A stretch of DNA of 64,000 bases from an uncultured Vampirovibrio sp. (GTDB lineage: Bacteria; Cyanobacteriota; Vampirovibrionia; Gastranaerophilales; Gastranaerophilaceae): NCBI GenBank assembly GCA_910578465.1, contig CAJTPW010000001.1, positions 434,001-498,000 of the forward strand, written 5' to 3'. The notes beneath the pieces are model-generated. The model was not told the origin of the DNA and did no database searches. It saw nothing but the letters and a program-made list of their open reading frames with translations. Below are positions 61,497 through 64,000 of the stretch, piece after piece; position 1 is the stretch's first letter; every line of letters starts with the position of its first letter. The translations under genes and the position numbers were made by a program.

Positions 61497-62204
61497 ATGG
61501 ATGTTTGCAAATTTGCCAAATCTGAACTTAAAAAATATTCAGATGTGAAATATAAAAAATTTTCATCCGCTTTAATTCCTGGTGTGGATAATATTTTGGG
61601 CGTACGCTTGCCGATTTTAAGAAAAATTGCAAAAGAGATTGCAAAATATGACTGGCAAAAACTTTTTTCAAATTTGAATGCTGTTGGTGAAGAATATATG
61701 GAGGATACGCTTTTAGCGGGTCTCGTTCTTTCTTATGTCAAAGATGAAGACTTTAATAGAATGCTTGGATTAACAGCGGATTTTGTCCCGAGGATTAAAA
61801 ACTGGGCTGTTTGTGATTGTTTTTGTAACGGTTTAAAGTTTGTAAAAAAGGATAAACGTAAAGCTTTTGAATTTCTTTCCCCTTATTTAAAGTCAAAAGA
61901 TGAATATGAGCTTCGTTTTGGGGTTGTTATGCTTTTATCCCACTTTGTGGATGCCGAATTTATTGATGAAATTTTAGATATTTTGTTCAATTTGAAGACG
62001 GATTATTATTATGCCCGAATGGCAATTGCCTGGGCGATTTCAATATGTTACGTCAAATTTCCGCAAAAAACATATGTGCGCCTTGAAAAGAATGATTTAG
62101 AGGATTTTATTCACAACAAATCAATTTCAAAAATCATTGAATCTTACAGGGTTTCAAAAGAGGATAAAGACAGGTTGAAGCTTTTGAGACGTAAATCTTC
62201 CTAG
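61497..62204 (+). CDS. DNA alkylation repair protein (AlkD-like)
   Basis: HEAT-repeat glycosylase-like protein. 235 residues. GVRLPILRKIAKEIAKYDW, NWAVCDCFCNGLK and YYYARMAIAWAISICYVKFP match the family, including the conserved Trp/Asp of NWAVCD. Role in removing bulky or charged alkyl bases is known for AlkD, inferred here. Four bases after rpe. Confidence 0.85.
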   Translation: MDVCKFAKSELKKYSDVKYKKFSSALIPGVDNILGVRLPILRKIAKEIAKYDWQKLFSNLNAVGEEYMEDTLLAGLVLSYVKDEDFNRMLGLTADFVPRIKNWAVCDCFCNGLKFVKKDKRKAFEFLSPYLKSKDEYELRFGVVMLLSHFVDAEFIDEILDILFNLKTDYYYARMAIAWAISICYVKFPQKTYVRLEKNDLEDFIHNKSISKIIESYRVSKEDKDRLKLLRRKSS

Positions 62205-62875
62205 CTTTCTGCAGTTTGATTGTCCAGATTGTCAGTTTTTGCGGGTGTCTCTGTCTCATTTTTATCTTCTTTTGGCTTTTTTATTGAAAATTCACATCCG
62301 CAGTAGGTTTGTTTATACATATTATTAAAGTTTGCAATTTTTTGAGTTATATTAAAACCGTTGTTTTTCTTGAAATCAAACCTTGCAAATTCAACCCCTT
62401 CTGTTTTTGCAGCCTTAAAAGCTTCCGCAAAAATATTCTCTGAAACCTTATGCGGACTTACCGTCAGGGTTGTTGTAAACTTTTTAAACCCTAATTCTTT
62501 GGCTTTTTTTGCCGTTTGCATAAGGCGCAGTTCAAAACACTTGTTGCATCTTAATCCTTTTTCAGGTTCTTCTTCAAGTCCTTTGATGTTGTTGTAAAAA
62601 TATTTCGGGCTCAAATCTCCTTCAATATCTTCTTCAATGAGTTCAAAATCATATTTTTTGCAATAGCTTCTGAGCTCTTCAAGGCGTCTGTCATATTCAT
62701 TTTTGGGGTAGATATTGGGGTTGAAGAAATATGCGGTCGGAATGTATCCAAGCATTCTTAAAAGCTGGGACGGATATCCGAAGCACACGGCGCAACAACA
62801 ATGTACAAGGATTCTCTTGTCTTCTTCCTTGAGTTCTTCTTTGTGCAGGCTTTTGATTTTTTCGAAAAATTCCAC
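62201..62875 (-). CDS. queH: Epoxyqueuosine reductase QueH
   Basis: Last step of queuosine synthesis, the oxygen-independent alternative to QueG. 224 residues. ILVHCCCAVC near residue 25 and CNKCFELRL hold the conserved cysteines of the iron-sulfur/metal site; NPNIYPKNEYDRRLEEL, TTTLTVSPHK and YCGCEFSIK follow. GTG at 62875 is chosen because GGAG lies nine bases upstream; a TTG at 62893 lacks a site. The C-terminal tail is Lys/Glu/Thr-rich. It overlaps the AlkD-like gene end by four bases. Confidence 0.9.
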   Translation of the reverse strand: MEFFEKIKSLHKEELKEEDKRILVHCCCAVCFGYPSQLLRMLGYIPTAYFFNPNIYPKNEYDRRLEELRSYCKKYDFELIEEDIEGDLSPKYFYNNIKGLEEEPEKGLRCNKCFELRLMQTAKKAKELGFKKFTTTLTVSPHKVSENIFAEAFKAAKTEGVEFARFDFKKNNGFNITQKIANFNNMYKQTYCGCEFSIKKPKEDKNETETPAKTDNLDNQTAES

Positions 62876-62905
62876 TTCTGTTAACTCCAACAAAAACGCA
62901 AATGA

Positions 62906-64000
62906 TTATTTTTCGTTTTTATGTCTTGCTTTTGCCTGTTTTACAAAGGTTTTTAATTTGTAATATGGAAGTGCGCTTTTGTGTTCAATACCGTCTATCA
63001 CAATGGTTGGCGTGCCTGCGATACCAAAGTTTACAGCTTTTTGTATCTGCTTTGAGAGGTCTGATTTAACGGCGTCCGAATGTGCGTCCGCGTAGAGCTT
63101 GTTTCTGTCTATCTGAATTGTTTCAGCAAGATTTAAAACAGCTTCCTCGCTTTGAGGCATATTATCATAAATTGCGCTCGACATATCCCAGTACGCCCCC
63201 TGTTTTTCTGCCGCAAGTGCGTATCTTGCAAGCATACAGGCGCCCGGGTGGACTGTCTGTTTCAATGCAGGGTTGCATTCGGCATCGAGCGGGAAATTCA
63301 TATGATATATGATAACGTCTTTTTCTTCCTTTGCAAGTTTGTGTGCCATCGTGTTTGTAACTTTGCAGAAGGGGCAAAGAAAATCGCTGTAAAGATATAT
63401 AACGATTTCTCCGTCAGGGTTTCCAAGAGTATTTCCTTTGATTGCGTAAATATTTTTTTCCATCTTTTGGAATTCTTCAAAAGATTTTATCATCTCCTTA
63501 TTTTCTTTTTCGCTTTTAAGTGCGGGGGATAAAACAAGCGAAGTTTGCATATAGCCGAGGAACCAAATTCCCCCAAAACATACAATCAGAAATAAGGGCA
63601 GATATTTTTTAGCTCCTGAAATAAAATCAAGAACTGTTGTTTTGATGTCTGATATAAAAAATCCTTTGTTCTTTGCGCAAAATGCGATACAAAGGTCTAT
63701 AAAGTATGTTACAAAACATAAGAAACATATTTTCTGGATTGTAAATATTGAAATAAAAGCTAAAATCATAGAACAGCAAAAGGAAATAAGCCCTAAAGTT
63801 GCAATATAGCTTGGCGGATTTTTGAAAACCTTTAAGATTTCTATATCAAGCTTTTCATTTATTTTATCAACATATGTTAAAAACAGAATTGTTAAATATA
63901 AAAAGGCTCCCCAGATTGCAAGAGGAATCCCAAGAAACATTGAATAGTGTGTTTTTGCAACACCGTCGCAATCTATAAGGCTGTTTACCGAACAAAAACT
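62906..64000 (-). CDS. VKOR-DsbA fusion, thiol oxidoreductase (truncated at window edge)
   Basis: Membrane enzyme forming disulfide bonds in the periplasm with a quinone. The frame stays open to base 64000, so the N-terminus is outside. It begins at the VKOR loop FCSVNSLIDCDGV, continues with SMFLGIPLAIWG, three more membrane helices, and the quinone-site pair CFLC (IQKICFLCFVTY). A C-terminal thioredoxin/DsbA domain has SDFLCPFCKV (CPFC) and the cis-Pro GIAGTPTIVIDG. Such fusions are typical of Cyanobacteria and some other groups that lack DsbB. Confidence 0.9.
   Translation of the reverse strand, partial: SFCSVNSLIDCDGVAKTHYSMFLGIPLAIWGAFLYLTILFLTYVDKINEKLDIEILKVFKNPPSYIATLGLISFCCSMILAFISIFTIQKICFLCFVTYFIDLCIAFCAKNKGFFISDIKTTVLDFISGAKKYLPLFLIVCFGGIWFLGYMQTSLVLSPALKSEKENKEMIKSFEEFQKMEKNIYAIKGNTLGNPDGEIVIYLYSDFLCPFCKVTNTMAHKLAKEEKDVIIYHMNFPLDAECNPALKQTVHPGACMLARYALAAEKQGAYWDMSSAIYDNMPQSEEAVLNLAETIQIDRNKLYADAHSDAVKSDLSKQIQKAVNFGIAGTPTIVIDGIEHKSALPYYKLKTFVKQAKARHKNEK

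Noticed and set aside
1..64000. tRNA, rRNA, CRISPR, insertion sequences, prophage
   Set aside because: All gaps between genes were read; none showed a tRNA fold, spaced direct repeats of CRISPR type, terminal inverted repeats or transposase/integrase genes.

Overview
The window is AT-rich bacterial chromosome, almost fully coding, from an anaerobic diderm. Several signs suggest Candidatus Gastranaerophilales or a relative (Vampirovibrionia/Melainabacteria, the non-photosynthetic gut sister group of Cyanobacteria). These are a BamA with what look like three POTRA domains, Kdo genes (kdsD, kdsC), a four-subunit 2-oxoacid:ferredoxin oxidoreductase, a VKOR-DsbA fusion, and several orphan proteins whose N-termini carry a short FxG-type motif. 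The assignment is inference. No photosynthesis genes, rRNA, tRNA, CRISPR array, transposase or phage gene was recognised.

Layout. 1-10.4 kb: 5'-truncated gyrA, outer-membrane assembly factor bamA, a sigma-factor-like orphan, two overlapping membrane-protein genes, leuA, a class A beta-lactamase, KDPG aldolase. 10.4-17 kb: kdsD-kdsC, a secreted cupin under a MerR-type promoter, a degenerate receiver/GGDEF protein, a GT39-like glycosyltransferase and clpP, the last two separated by a 36-bp perfect palindrome. 17-26.7 kb: an FAD dehydrogenase, NfeD + SPFH membrane pair, an OmpR-type two-component system, tadA, a DUF2400 gene, and nadB-nadC for NAD synthesis. 26.7-35.6 kb: CoA-disulfide-reductase-like enzyme, rsmD, an EF-hand protein, gatA, yraN, a RelA/SpoT-like synthetase-domain protein and the kor/vor operon. 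35.6-41.5 kb is the most lineage-specific part: two paralogous orphan proteins, two small proteins that lack homologues I recognise, a tandem repeat, a U32 peptidase-family protein and further orphans.

41.5-50.6 kb: pgeF, aroA, speE, engB, a radical-SAM-linked DUF2344 gene, RNase E/G, and an XRE regulator with likely operators. 50.7-56.5 kb: a cell-envelope operon with a processive GT2 synthase followed by murC-murB-ddl-ftsQ. 57.8-62.2 kb: a tightly packed housekeeping run pyrH-frr-cdsA-rnc-rpe-AlkD-like. At the right edge queH and a truncated VKOR-DsbA gene lie on the minus strand.

Together the genes describe growth with ferredoxin-linked 2-oxoacid oxidation, an LPS outer membrane, peptidoglycan, and periplasmic disulfide formation. 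The most interesting unexplained items are the RelA/SpoT-like protein and other cytosolic orphans sharing an N-terminal FxG motif, the MerR-type dyad promoter, the sigma-like orphan, and interleaved hairpins before the EF-hand gene. TTG start codons with good Shine-Dalgarno sequences are used repeatedly, and several starts given here were chosen on that basis.
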